Shown: positions 7,526 to 14,891, counted from the first letter of the stretch. The stretch is 64,000 nt of DNA from Spirosoma foliorum (GCF_014117325.1 NZ_CP059732.1:7629001-7693000); one strand, 5' to 3'. Notes: generated by a model from the letters alone, not told the origin. Numbers and translations: made by a program.

Positions 7526-9233
7526 TTATTGTTTTCTAAAAGCTCGATTCCCCCAATAAATTATGTTGCCTTTTTTTATAATCGACTCGCCATCAGTGGT
7601 AAAAAAAATGCCGGATTGATATTCGTTTACTTTGGTATCCCCTCCACTTGAACAATACAGGTAGCCATTCTTGATGAATAAGCGGAGCGTCTCTGGTTGA
7701 CGATTGTTATATCCCTTATAAATGCCTACTAATCCACGCCAAGACGATTTGATAACACCAGCTTTTTCTGTAGGCGAATCATTGTAGATATAAAAATCTG
7801 CATCATGTTGATTGATATTCAGATAATGGGTGGGTTTACCCGCTTTTGAAAAGAAAAAGAAAAACCGATCACCATTCGTTGCTGAAAATTCGGCCCGGCT
7901 ATGAGCCTTGAGCCAAACAGTGTCCGTTCCTGAAACGGTAGCAAGTTTACCCTTATGCTCAATCAGCGTAATGAGCCGTCGATTTGTTTTATAACTACCA
8001 GTTAACGTTCGTAAATAAGCTTTATCTAGGTGGACAATCACTTTGTTAACGGGTTGTAGCTGGGTTGCCGGTAAGCTGCCTACTTTAGCCTTTAACATAG
8101 CTTGCATAGCATACTCGTAAACATCACTGGTAAAGGATGAGCCAAGTCCATCATTGGTTAAGATAATGATGCCAATTTTAGCTTCCGGAATCCACGCTTG
8201 CTCAGCTCGGTAGCCGTAGCCCCCACCTGAATGATGGACAAGGGTAGTTCCGTGGTAGGGTTTTACCATAACCCCTAAACCGTACCCGGCGACCTGACCA
8301 TCCTGCCTAAACTGGACGGTTTGCATCTGCTTAAGTAACGTTGGTGATATAAGGACTTTGTTGCCTACTCTACAACCGTTAAATTGAAATGTAAGAAACT
8401 TTGCCATTTCAGCCGCATTGGCGTAAAGCCCCCCCCGCAGCAACATCACCAATGTAGGTTCTTTTTAGAACGTTGTCGCCATAACATCCCTGAGCGATGT
8501 TGGTAAATTGGTAAGCCTCTTGTTGATTGTAGGTACTATTGATCATCCCAAGCGGGATTAGAAGATTTTTTTTTAGGTAATCGGCAACGGGTATTGCTGC
8601 TTTCTTAGCCAGAACGTAGCCTGCTAGATCGGGGCCAATATTCGAGTAGCTGTAAAACTGATTCACCCCAAACCGTTGCCATGACCCATTGATACTAGCG
8701 ATATGTTGATCGAAGCTGCAATGCACTGTATCATAATTATTACCTATTGGAGCTTCCTGACAGAAACCAGCTCGGTGACTTAGTAAGTGTCGGAAAGTTA
8801 TCTTCTTCTCTTCGGCCTTCCCATATCTGGATTTAACGCTTAAGTCAGGATGATACCGGATGACCTTATCATCCAGGGCATACGTTCCTTTTTGAACTTC
8901 CATTAAAAAGGCGGTCGTCGTATAGGTTTTTGAGATGGACTGAGTGCTGAACAAGGTTTGTTCATCGACGCGACGGGATTTTGCTGGATCGGTAAAGCCG
9001 AAGCCTTTGGTCCAGATTATTGACTGGTCATCTACAAGCGCAATGGAAGCTCCTATAACCTTGTATTGTTGCATTTTTTTCACCACCAAACTATCCATTT
9101 TTTTGATGATCAGTGTACGGTCGGATGCACTTAACTGGTTAAAAACCGACTTGCCAGCTTGGCCAAGTGTATGTTGTAGAGTGGTTAGCGAAAGGGTAAG
9201 CAGAAACCAGATAAAACTTGTTTTTGTGTCCAT
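7526..9233 (-). pseudogene. Secreted serine hydrolase (beta-lactamase family), frameshifted at a C8 run
   Basis: Two minus-strand frames together encode one protein of about 568 residues. The first (ATG 9233) has a signal peptide, the catalytic SISK (S in STQSISKTYT) and YSN (QFYSYSNIGPD). The second frame, entered after IGDVAAGG, continues GLYANAAEMAKFL and contains the third motif HHSGGGYG and a C-terminal DUF3471-like beta domain. The break lies in the run of eight C (eight G on the coding strand) at 8429-8436; seven would restore the frame. All three active-site motifs are intact, unlike the decayed homologue at 855-1956. It could therefore be recent inactivation, a phase-variable gene or a sequencing error. 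It is divergent from the AraC gene at 9505. Confidence 0.8.
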
Positions 9234-9504
9234 GCCCAGAACCTATTTTCTTTTTTATGAGTGGGCCTATGTTCTGGATAACTCCTTCAACATATTCCCA
9301 AGACTCGAGTTGAATCCTGTTTATAAGCATAAAATAACAAGGGTTTGATGAAAGTGCCAGCATGAAGCGTTAATTACTTAGTTGAGCAAGACTCCTACCT
9401 AGTAAAGCCATCTCGCGATTGCAAGTCTTATAATCTCAGCAAACGCTCCCTCCTGAGACGAAAGGCTAATTAAACAATAGCCCAATAATCTTTATTTTTC
9501 CGCC

Positions 9505-10338
9505 ATGAGACATTATGAATTCGTACCTGGCCCGGATTGGCAAAAGCATATTGCGGCCTTTTGGATGCTGACTATCGATGCGGGTAGAGAACCAGCCGGT
9601 ATGCGAATCTATGCCGATGGGTGCGCGGATCTAATTTATAATGCCGGTGAAAGTATAGCCTACTTTTTTCCAATGGCAGGCGCGCAGCAGGCTATTCCAC
9701 TTTACCCGCGACGATTGTACCTAGGCGGTACCATGACAGCTTATGGCGTGCTAAAAGGCGAGGTGGGCACGCTATTGACCGGTATCCGCTTTTGGCCAGG
9801 TGGGTTTTATGCCCTCTTTGCCCAACCCATGGAGCCAGCCCTCGATTCGACGATTGAATTTCCTCTCGACCAGCTGGGCACACTGATGGGCCAGCCCGAA
9901 AATTTGGCCATCCGACTCAACCGTTGGTTTGATGATCGATCAACCCATGGGATGCTACCAAAAGCAGGTGTATATGATTTTGTCTATCTGCGAAAACGCA
10001 TGTACCAATCCGCAGGGTTAATATCGGTAGAAACGCTGGCCGATGAAATGCATGTCAGTCAAAAAACACTGGAGCGTATTTTCAAAAAAAATGTGGGCAT
10101 CCCCCCCAAGGAATTTTTACGGATCATCCGTTTCCAGGAATTGTTGAAACGGTTGCGAAACAAAAAAGGCGAAAACCACGCGTCGGTGGCCAAAGAAAGT
10201 CTTTTACAGACCGCCTTTGAACTGGGCTACTATGACCATGCTCATCTTACGAAAGAATTCAAAAAATATTCGGGTTTACTTCCTTCCGAATTGTCGAATT
10301 TTTACAAAACGGGATTATCCGATGGGCAATACTTTTGA
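9505..10338 (+). CDS. AraC-family transcriptional regulator (DUF6597 N-terminal domain)
   Basis: The 277-residue regulator has an N-terminal DUF6597-like sensor domain (IYADGCADLIYNAGE, then GIRFWPGGFYALF) and a C-terminal AraC DNA-binding domain (about 180-270) with the first helix-turn-helix in LADEMHVSQKTLERIFKKNV and the second around AFELGYYDHAHLTKEFKKYSG. The downstream membrane-protein gene starts inside its last codons (ATG 10322), which suggests translational coupling. Its target may be that gene or the divergent serine hydrolase. The ligand is unknown. Confidence 0.87.
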   Translation: MRHYEFVPGPDWQKHIAAFWMLTIDAGREPAGMRIYADGCADLIYNAGESIAYFFPMAGAQQAIPLYPRRLYLGGTMTAYGVLKGEVGTLLTGIRFWPGGFYALFAQPMEPALDSTIEFPLDQLGTLMGQPENLAIRLNRWFDDRSTHGMLPKAGVYDFVYLRKRMYQSAGLISVETLADEMHVSQKTLERIFKKNVGIPPKEFLRIIRFQELLKRLRNKKGENHASVAKESLLQTAFELGYYDHAHLTKEFKKYSGLLPSELSNFYKTGLSDGQYF

Positions 10339-10801
10339 GCTAAAAAAGGATATGACTGTAGTAATTACCTGGCTAGTGGCCGGTACACTCGATTTAGTGG
10401 CAGCCTTTACGCTATTTATTTCCCAGACTAATAAAAGTCCTACCCTCTTATTGAGATCAATAACCAGTGCCGCGTTAGGATCTAGGGCATTCAGGGGAGG
10501 CTCGGTGATGGCCCTACTGGGTCTGATCTTCCATTACGCCATCGCCTTGTGTTGGACCGTATTCTATTTTGTCGTTATCCCACGCCTGCTTCCTTGTGGC
10601 GGGGTCCTGACCCATGCCGTAGCCTATGGACTATTTGTCTGGGTGATTATGAACTTGATAGTGCTACCGCTGTCCAAGGCTGAACCTAGACCGTTTGTGC
10701 CCTTAATGGCTCTCGTTAATATTGTCATACTGATTCTGGCTATCGGCTTACCCTGTGCTTACGCGGCTAAAAATTATCCGTTGCCATCATTCGGATTTTA
10801 A
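10322..10801 (+). CDS. Small integral membrane protein with four predicted helices
   Basis: The 159-residue protein has four hydrophobic segments: near ITWLVAGTLDLVAAFTLFI, IFHYAIALCWTVFYFVV, THAVAYGLFVWVIMNLIVL and LVNIVILILAIGLPCAYA. The motif AGTLD in the first helix and the fully membrane-embedded layout recall YagU/DUF1440-like Bacteroidota proteins, but I do not recognise a function. ATG 10322 overlaps the AraC gene by 17 nt; ATG 10352 is an alternative that also keeps all helices. The overlap suggests one transcription unit with the regulator. Confidence 0.7.
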   Translation: MGNTFELKKDMTVVITWLVAGTLDLVAAFTLFISQTNKSPTLLLRSITSAALGSRAFRGGSVMALLGLIFHYAIALCWTVFYFVVIPRLLPCGGVLTHAVAYGLFVWVIMNLIVLPLSKAEPRPFVPLMALVNIVILILAIGLPCAYAAKNYPLPSFGF

Positions 10802-11072
10802 GTGGTCTCGCAAAAGGCTCTATTCGTGCGATGGCTATTTATACTGCTTTAGGCAAATGACTAGCTATCTACATTTTTGCCGGACAGCCGCCATGGTTAT
10901 TACTTTCGACAATTGGTAATGCCAGTGCATCGTGTTTTGGGAATCCATAAAAGCAAACTCAAAGGTTTGGTTATCTAGTAATATGGTTGGGTGTAGAGCC
11001 AAAGTAAAAGCCCAGCTAATAGCCAGACCTCTACTTTGATAAGTACGAATTCTATTAATACTCCTATTAGCT

Positions 11073-11276
11073 CTAGACCTCCTCTATCTCCTTCTGATAA
11101 ATAGCTAAATAGGTAGTAGTTGGAGTTCCGATGCCAAGACAGCCAGGCTGTGTTACATGAAAAACAGAATGAAATTTAAAGCCTTCTTTAGCACGGCTGT
11201 TAAATAGTTCAGTTAGTCGAGGTAGGTCACTATTCTTGAATTGTGAGCCTATCGGCTCAACATGATACACTGTCAT
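11073..11276 (-). CDS. Small DUF4177-like protein
   Basis: The 67-residue protein has the layout of DUF4177 proteins: a strand VYHVEPIG, a helix LPRLTELFNSRAKEGFKFHS with the usual xxxGWxxxSV-like ending (here EGFKFHSVF), and a last strand TYLAIYQKE. The function of the family is unknown. It sits 33 nt downstream of the yidD gene on the same strand and may share its transcript. The roughly 270 bases between its stop and the membrane-protein gene at 10801 contain no recognisable gene. Confidence 0.55.
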   Translation of the reverse strand: MTVYHVEPIGSQFKNSDLPRLTELFNSRAKEGFKFHSVFHVTQPGCLGIGTPTTTYLAIYQKEIEEV

Positions 11277-11309
11277 TTGATATAGAAGGTTAAAATGGTT
11301 GAACGGGGA

Positions 11310-11666
11310 TTAGGGCAGATCGATGCCACCATTACTGGGCCGACATCGATGTAATCGCTTTGTGGTAAAAGCTACTCCTTTCAAGAATCCGTGCTTTCTG
11401 AAAGCCAATTCTGAGTAGCGTGAGCAGCTTGGCTCATAGACACATCGCTGCCCAAGTTTGGGGGAAAGCTTTAGCCGATACCACTTTAACAGTCGAATGC
11501 ACAACTTGAGCCAATAAGGTTTGATGGGCAGACTAAGTGCATCTACTTCGATATCCAGTGGAGTAGTACCAGTAAGTGCACGTAAAACGGTAGCCTGTAA
11601 TGCAGGGTCTAGATTTAGATGGGCCTCAATACCGTTGACTTTTACGGTTCGACTGACTTCTTTCAT
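11310..11666 (-). CDS. yidD: YidD-family membrane protein insertion efficiency factor with N-terminal extension
   Basis: Residues about 50-118 match YidD (DUF37): IRLLKWYRLKLSPKLG, then RCVYEPSCSRYSELAFRKHG with the conserved Cys pair, and TTKRLHRCRPSNGG. YidD helps the Sec/YidC route insert inner-membrane proteins. Unlike most YidD genes it is not beside rnpA or yidC, and about 45 extra residues (TVKVNGIEAHLNLDPALQ) precede the core. ATG 11666 is preferred; a GTG at 11717 would add 17 residues. It lies downstream of the XRE regulator gene on the same strand, so it may belong to the same accessory cassette. Confidence 0.8.
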   Translation of the reverse strand: MKEVSRTVKVNGIEAHLNLDPALQATVLRALTGTTPLDIEVDALSLPIKPYWLKLCIRLLKWYRLKLSPKLGQRCVYEPSCSRYSELAFRKHGFLKGVAFTTKRLHRCRPSNGGIDLP

Positions 11667-11738
11667 GGGGTGGTATGGGATGTGGACTTTTAGGCAAAGG
11701 CCAATGTTCGGTACCACTACTCAAATTGTGCGATATCA

Positions 11739-12059
11739 CTAACCCCCTAGTTCCTGTATTCGCTTATCAAGCGCTTGGATCATCTCATTTTTGAACTCCC
11801 TTAACTGTTCAACAGTCGTTAGGTCAACAGATTGGCGCTTGTCTCTCAAAGGCTCTCCTTCTCCTCGTAGTAGATACTCAGCAGAAATACGGGGTTCAGC
11901 TGCACACATTCGTTCTATAAGTCCGAATATGGGCTGATTTCGTCCACTCAGTATATTAAATAGAGAAGTTCGGCTGAAATCATGGTCTTTCGCAAACTTA
12001 TGAGCTGAAGTATCTAAAGCATCAAAAATAGTCTTGACTCGTTCGGAAAGAGGTAGCAT
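11739..12059 (-). CDS. XRE-type helix-turn-helix regulator, probable cassette repressor
   Basis: The 106-residue protein begins MLPLSERVKTIFDAL and has an XRE/Cro helix-turn-helix (about 15-60; SAHKFAKDHDFSRTSLFNIL, then SGRNQP). This layout is typical of Bacteroidota phage-like repressors, and the C-terminal helix LTTVEQLREFKNEMIQALDK could dimerise. ATG 12059 is chosen; an in-frame TTG lies upstream. Its own promoter matches the Bacteroidota consensus on the minus strand, and GTTAAA boxes surround it and the divergent promoter. I infer that it represses both directions. Confidence 0.78.
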   Translation of the reverse strand: MLPLSERVKTIFDALDTSAHKFAKDHDFSRTSLFNILSGRNQPIFGLIERMCAAEPRISAEYLLRGEGEPLRDKRQSVDLTTVEQLREFKNEMIQALDKRIQELGG

Positions 12060-12083
12060 GATTAGTCCGTTAGTTGGAATAGT

Positions 12084-12114
12084 CAAAGTTAAAGTATTTA
12101 ACTCTTTAGCGCAA
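12084..12114 (-). promoter_or_regulatory. Promoter of the XRE regulator gene
   Basis: On the minus strand, TTG at 12114-12112 and TAACTTTG at 12091-12084 are separated by 20 nt, matching the Bacteroidota sigma consensus TTG...TAnnTTTG. The -7 box lies 24 nt upstream of ATG 12059. Confidence 0.65.
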
Positions 12115-12167
12115 TAAGTTAAATGTTAAATACAATAATAAGTTAAAAAGCTTGCAAATTGGTTAAA
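12087..12167. promoter_or_regulatory. Probable operator region: palindrome and five GTTAAA boxes
   Basis: A perfect palindrome AGTTAAA-GTA-TTTAACT lies at 12087-12103. GTTAAA occurs at 12088, 12118, 12125, 12142 and 12162, two of them as the tandem GTTAAATGTTAAAT. The first box overlaps the leftward -7 element and the last lies in the spacer of the rightward promoter, as expected for operators of the adjacent XRE protein. Confidence 0.55.
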
Positions 12168-12182
12168 AGTATTGTACTTTTG
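12152..12182 (+). promoter_or_regulatory. Rightward promoter of the small-gene cassette
   Basis: TTG at 12152-12154 and TACTTTTG at 12175-12182 are separated by 20 nt, a full match to the Bacteroidota consensus and the same -7 octamer as the respiratory operon promoter. The first gene starts 164 nt downstream. Confidence 0.65.
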
Positions 12183-12276
12183 GTATGATCTTGTAGCTCA
12201 GAAAAGGCGATATAGTACTGATGAGGTTGCCCGCTGGACAGTATGAGTTGGAAAAGTGCCTATTTAAAATGCAAAA

Positions 12277-12314
12277 CCCCCTCGTTTGATCTTTCTGACG
12301 GAGCAACGAGGGGG
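12277..12314 (+). promoter_or_regulatory. Leader hairpin before the HNH-like gene
   Basis: CCCCCTCGTT (12277-12286) pairs perfectly with AACGAGGGGG (12305-12314) across an 18-nt loop, inside the untranslated leader 31 nt before ATG 12346. It has no T run. It could stabilise the leader or act as an attenuator or protein-binding site. Confidence 0.5.
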
Positions 12315-12345
12315 CGGTGTGCAACATTTAACTGACTAAAATCAA

Positions 12346-12771
12346 ATGAACACGGTACAAATGTACACGGGTAAGGGGAATAATGCACCCTATACTCCAC
12401 CAACGGCCAAAAATGGTCCCCAAGCTCCTCCTACGCCGGATGATCGGCAGGAAATTATCTGGAAACCCTTTCCGGGCTTAGAGAACTTCTTTGAAGTATC
12501 CAATCTGGCTACGGTTCGCCACTGCAAAACGGGTACTTCCGTTCCTCTGATTACTACTCGTGATGGTCAGTTTATGAGCCTGTATCATCCTGTTACGGGT
12601 AAGTATGTGAGTCTGCAAATTCATCGGGCCGTTGCTACTGCCTTTCTACCTAACCCCAACAGTTACTCATGGGTAAGTCGCAAGGATGGCGATAAACGCC
12701 ACAACGTAGTTACTAATCTTGAGTGGATTCCCAAAGGCAGCAAAAAGGGAAAGGAGGTGTGCCGTGGATAA
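12346..12771 (+). CDS. NUMOD4/HNH endonuclease-like protein, catalytic His missing
   Basis: The 141-residue protein has a Pro-rich N-terminus (to about 35), then a NUMOD4-like segment (IIWKPFPGLENFFEVSNLAT) and an HNH-like part (IHRAVATAFLPNPN, then KDGDKRHNVVTNLEW). In phage HNH proteins of this type the segment before DG normally reads VNHxDG; here it is VSRKDG, so the catalytic His is Arg. DNA cleavage is therefore doubtful, while DNA binding may remain. It is the first gene of the rightward cassette, 31 nt after a leader hairpin, and overlaps the next gene by 8 nt. Confidence 0.65.
   Translation: MNTVQMYTGKGNNAPYTPPTAKNGPQAPPTPDDRQEIIWKPFPGLENFFEVSNLATVRHCKTGTSVPLITTRDGQFMSLYHPVTGKYVSLQIHRAVATAFLPNPNSYSWVSRKDGDKRHNVVTNLEWIPKGSKKGKEVCRG
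12751..12757 (+). promoter_or_regulatory. Strong Shine-Dalgarno sequence
   Basis: AAGGAGG ends 6 nt before GTG 12764. Such a strong site is unusual in this window and decides the start of the following gene. Confidence 0.65.
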
Positions 12772-13258
12772 TTTAAGCCTCGTCTCCAAGCCCTCCAGCT
12801 GCGATTGGCATCTTCAACTACGGTTGCCTGCCATGCAGTCTCCCTTTCAGGCCGCTTTACTGTTTACTATTCACAAGGCAAATAATAAGCCTGGCCATGA
12901 TGCCTACGTCTGCTATCTAAAGCAACAACGGGTAGTTCATGTTGAGCGGCTACATAGCCTACGGGGGCACAATCCGACGGTCAATCTGAGCTCAGTAATT
13001 CGCTACGTACGTCATAATGAGGAAATCACTGGAGTAATAATAGGTACCTGGGTGCGCTCCACCTCTGAATATCCCTATGCTGAAGAATTCTCAAATGAAG
13101 TTGAGCGCCAATATCACGTGCTTCTGGAGGCTGATATTAAGCTAGTCGATAACCTAAGACTATCAGAGACGGGGGTTTACTCTTATTATGGTGATCATGC
13201 AGAACCGTTTGCTGAATCGCCTTTCGATTCACAAACGGGTGTTTGTCGTCTGTATTGA
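12764..13258 (+). CDS. RadC/JAB-like protein lacking the metal site
   Basis: The 164-residue protein aligns by eye with the RadC (MPN/JAB) domain common on Bacteroidota mobile elements. The strand AYVCYLKQQRVVHVERL matches the VLLLNRxNRVLG region, VNLSSVIRYVRHNEEITGVI matches the helix before the metal site, and EVERQYHVLLEADIKLVDNL matches the helix before LDHLIV, followed by GVYSYYGD. The canonical HNHPSG metal motif is replaced by IGTWVRST, and the later DH is DN, so a zinc-dependent activity is not expected. GTG 12764 is selected by the Shine-Dalgarno AAGGAGG. Its stop is 1 nt before the next start codon. The family assignment is by pattern only. Confidence 0.5.
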   Translation: MDNLSLVSKPSSCDWHLQLRLPAMQSPFQAALLFTIHKANNKPGHDAYVCYLKQQRVVHVERLHSLRGHNPTVNLSSVIRYVRHNEEITGVIIGTWVRSTSEYPYAEEFSNEVERQYHVLLEADIKLVDNLRLSETGVYSYYGDHAEPFAESPFDSQTGVCRLY

Positions 13259-13259
13259 T

Positions 13260-13565
13260 ATGAGTAGCCGACAGATCAAGCCTCAACACGCTTCCCGATC
13301 GCCATGTGATGTGTCGGGAAGCGTTACTCAGCCGCCCGAGGAGACCATCAGAATGAAGATAGTGCGGATGGTCAATAGTTATTGCCGGATAAATAAGGTA
13401 AGGCAACGGCAGGCCTGGCGTACCGTTTATAGTCGCCTGTATCAGCTCTACCATATAAGTATCCAGAATTATGGACGCTCCAAGCGAGAAAGTTGGCTAG
13501 ATGTTGCAGAGCACTACGGCCACCTCGATAAAATATATGCTATTGTGAGTACAGAACTCAACTAA
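13260..13565 (+). CDS. Phage antirepressor-like small protein
   Basis: The 101-residue protein has a polar N-terminus and a helical C-terminal part (IRMKIVRMVNSYCRI to YAIVSTELN). The pattern VNSYCRINKVRQRQAWRTVY, then YGRSKRESWLDVAEHYGHLD, recalls the C-terminal domains of phage antirepressor proteins, where a helix pair is followed by LDxxExxGxxxxLYALA. The match is by eye and weak, so the function is open. Its ATG follows the previous stop by one base. It may antagonise the XRE regulator, which is inference from context only. Confidence 0.45.
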   Translation: MSSRQIKPQHASRSPCDVSGSVTQPPEETIRMKIVRMVNSYCRINKVRQRQAWRTVYSRLYQLYHISIQNYGRSKRESWLDVAEHYGHLDKIYAIVSTELN

Positions 13566-13579
13566 TCAACCAATCAATA

Positions 13580-13804
13580 ATGAATTTTCAAACGCTCCGA
13601 CCCTTTGCGGTAGCCGCATTGTGGTTTGTACTGGCCGCCTGTAGTGTCCAGTGGGCAAGGTACCAGGTCGACAGCCGGAAGCGGTCGGGGCCTTCAACGC
13701 TCAAAAATCATGGAATCATCAAAACAGCAGCCCGCATACATTTCGACCCTTACCTTATTGAATCGCCAACTTGCCGACTGGCAAAACCTACTGACAGACT
13801 TTGA
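13580..13804 (+). CDS. Possible small lipoprotein overlapping the next gene
   Basis: ATG 13580, 14 nt after the previous stop, opens a 74-codon frame with a lipoprotein-like signal (FAVAALWFVLAAC, lipobox LAAC at about residue 21). The last 32 codons overlap, out of frame, the coiled-coil gene starting at 13710, and that part looks unstructured. The overlap is reminiscent of phage spanin (Rz/Rz1) gene pairs, but the order and membrane layout differ. It may be a real short lipoprotein or a chance frame. Confidence 0.35.
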   Translation: MNFQTLRPFAVAALWFVLAACSVQWARYQVDSRKRSGPSTLKNHGIIKTAARIHFDPYLIESPTCRLAKPTDRL

Positions 13805-13892
13805 GGACCAACAGGCCCCTATAGATCAGATTAGGTATTGTGAGCGTCAGGTTGAACGACTCAAAGCAGAACTCAAAGTGATGAATAATTAA
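13710..13892 (+). CDS. Small coiled-coil protein of unknown function
   Basis: The 60-residue protein is predicted to be almost wholly helical after residue 10, with heptad-like spacing in LLNRQLADWQNLLTDFEDQQ and a second charged helix RYCERQVERLKAELKVM. Similar short coiled-coil proteins are common in phage and mobile cassettes. It overlaps the possible lipoprotein frame by 95 nt and lies 7 nt before the next gene. No function is recognised. Confidence 0.5.
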   Translation: MESSKQQPAYISTLTLLNRQLADWQNLLTDFEDQQAPIDQIRYCERQVERLKAELKVMNN

Positions 13893-13899
13893 CAAATGA

Positions 13900-14202
13900 A
13901 TGGATATGAAGCCTCATCTATCGAAATCGGATATTAGCAGTTCGGCTGCACTGGCGTCTAAGCGAAGGGGCCGGATTTGCCCACTCACCCAGATTGATAT
14001 TACCCATCAGCGTGCCGATTGTCGATTAGCTACTACAAGGACGCTACATAACCTATCCCAGGTCAACCCTAAGCAATTCAATGCATTGGTCGATAAGTTT
14101 CTAACACCTCAACGGGATCAGGAGTCTACATATGCCAAGAGTGCAGCAATATGTAGCCGTATTCGCAAGCTAATCAAACGTATAGGGAGCGTGGATAGAT
14201 GA
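13900..14202 (+). CDS. Hypothetical basic protein, last gene of the cassette
   Basis: The 100-residue protein is basic, with a Ser/Lys-rich N-terminus, one CPLTQIDITHQRADCR segment with two Cys and a His, and a helical C-terminus ending SRIRKLIKRIG. The Cys/His spacing (Cys28, His36, Cys41, counted roughly) is not a standard zinc finger. I do not recognise the family. It is followed by a 10-bp hairpin and then by a terminator-like structure, so it probably ends the rightward transcript. Confidence 0.45.
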   Translation: MDMKPHLSKSDISSSAALASKRRGRICPLTQIDITHQRADCRLATTRTLHNLSQVNPKQFNALVDKFLTPQRDQESTYAKSAAICSRIRKLIKRIGSVDR

Positions 14203-14224
14203 TTTAAGGCGTGGCTGAAACGGA

Positions 14225-14273
14225 GATACAAATTTTCGCTTTCGACACCTATTCCGTCACCTTAATTTGTATC
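14225..14273. repeat. 10-bp inverted repeat after the cassette
   Basis: GATACAAATT (14225-14234) and AATTTGTATC (14264-14273) are perfect reverse complements across a 29-nt loop, 22 nt after the last cassette gene. Confidence 0.4.
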
Positions 14274-14345
14274 GTCTGTTTATATCTCTGATAATCAATA
14301 ATTTGTGTCTCTAGGTTCAAGTTCGCTCGGAACCTCTCCTTACAT

Positions 14346-14402
14346 AAAAAGGCTAACCCGTTATAGAGTAGTAAAACTCAAACTAAACGGATTAGCCTTT
14401 TT
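14346..14402 (+). terminator. Rho-independent terminator, probably bidirectional
   Basis: AAAAAGGCTAA-C-CCGTT (14346-14362) pairs with AACGG-A-TTAGCCTTTTT (14386-14402), giving 16 pairs with one mismatch and A and T runs on both sides. It separates the small-gene cassette from the respiratory operon. Confidence 0.7.
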
Positions 14403-14860
14403 TGTTTATTCGGTATCAGTCTGCAATTAGGCTTTGAATGGATAGGCGTCTTCGAGGAGTATCGTATACTACCCATAGTTGCATTCACAAGTGGTTTATG
14501 TATTGCTATTCCTGCCACCTCAATAAATGTCCTGTTTAAACTACTTAACGCTAATCTATAAACCATATATAGAAGTGAATGCGGCTTGTCATTAGTCAGC
14601 CTGTGATCTAGTTTTAGACGGCTTACTACTTATTTAATCGCTGTAACTTGATTACACATTAGTAATTTTAATCTATACACTAAATTTTTAATGTGTGCCA
14701 TCTTTTATAAACACACGGATTATATCCCTGCTGAATGGTATTTTTTTTAGTATAAACAGTATTGATAAGTTGCCGTTCGCTAAAAATACGTCTTTATTTT
14801 CCTTGTTAATTAGAAACGATATAAATAAAAACGGTGGCTCAAATAACTAAACATCAATTT

Positions 14861-14891
14861 TTGCCTATACAGTAATCGTGTCGTACTTTTG
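14861..14891 (+). promoter_or_regulatory. Promoter of the alternative complex III/oxidase operon
   Basis: TTG at 14861-14863 and TACTTTTG at 14884-14891 are separated by 20 nt, matching the Bacteroidota consensus. The -7 box lies 28 nt before ATG 14920 and 61 nt before ATG 14953. Confidence 0.65.

Noticed and set aside
10802..11072. Possible gene fragments between the membrane protein and DUF4177-like genes
   Set aside because: No frame longer than about 30 codons or family signature was recognised.
14312..14340. T-arm-like sequence GGTTCAAGTTC suggesting a tRNA or attachment site
   Set aside because: No acceptor, D or anticodon arms can be drawn around it, and no matching direct repeat was seen at the other side of the cassette.
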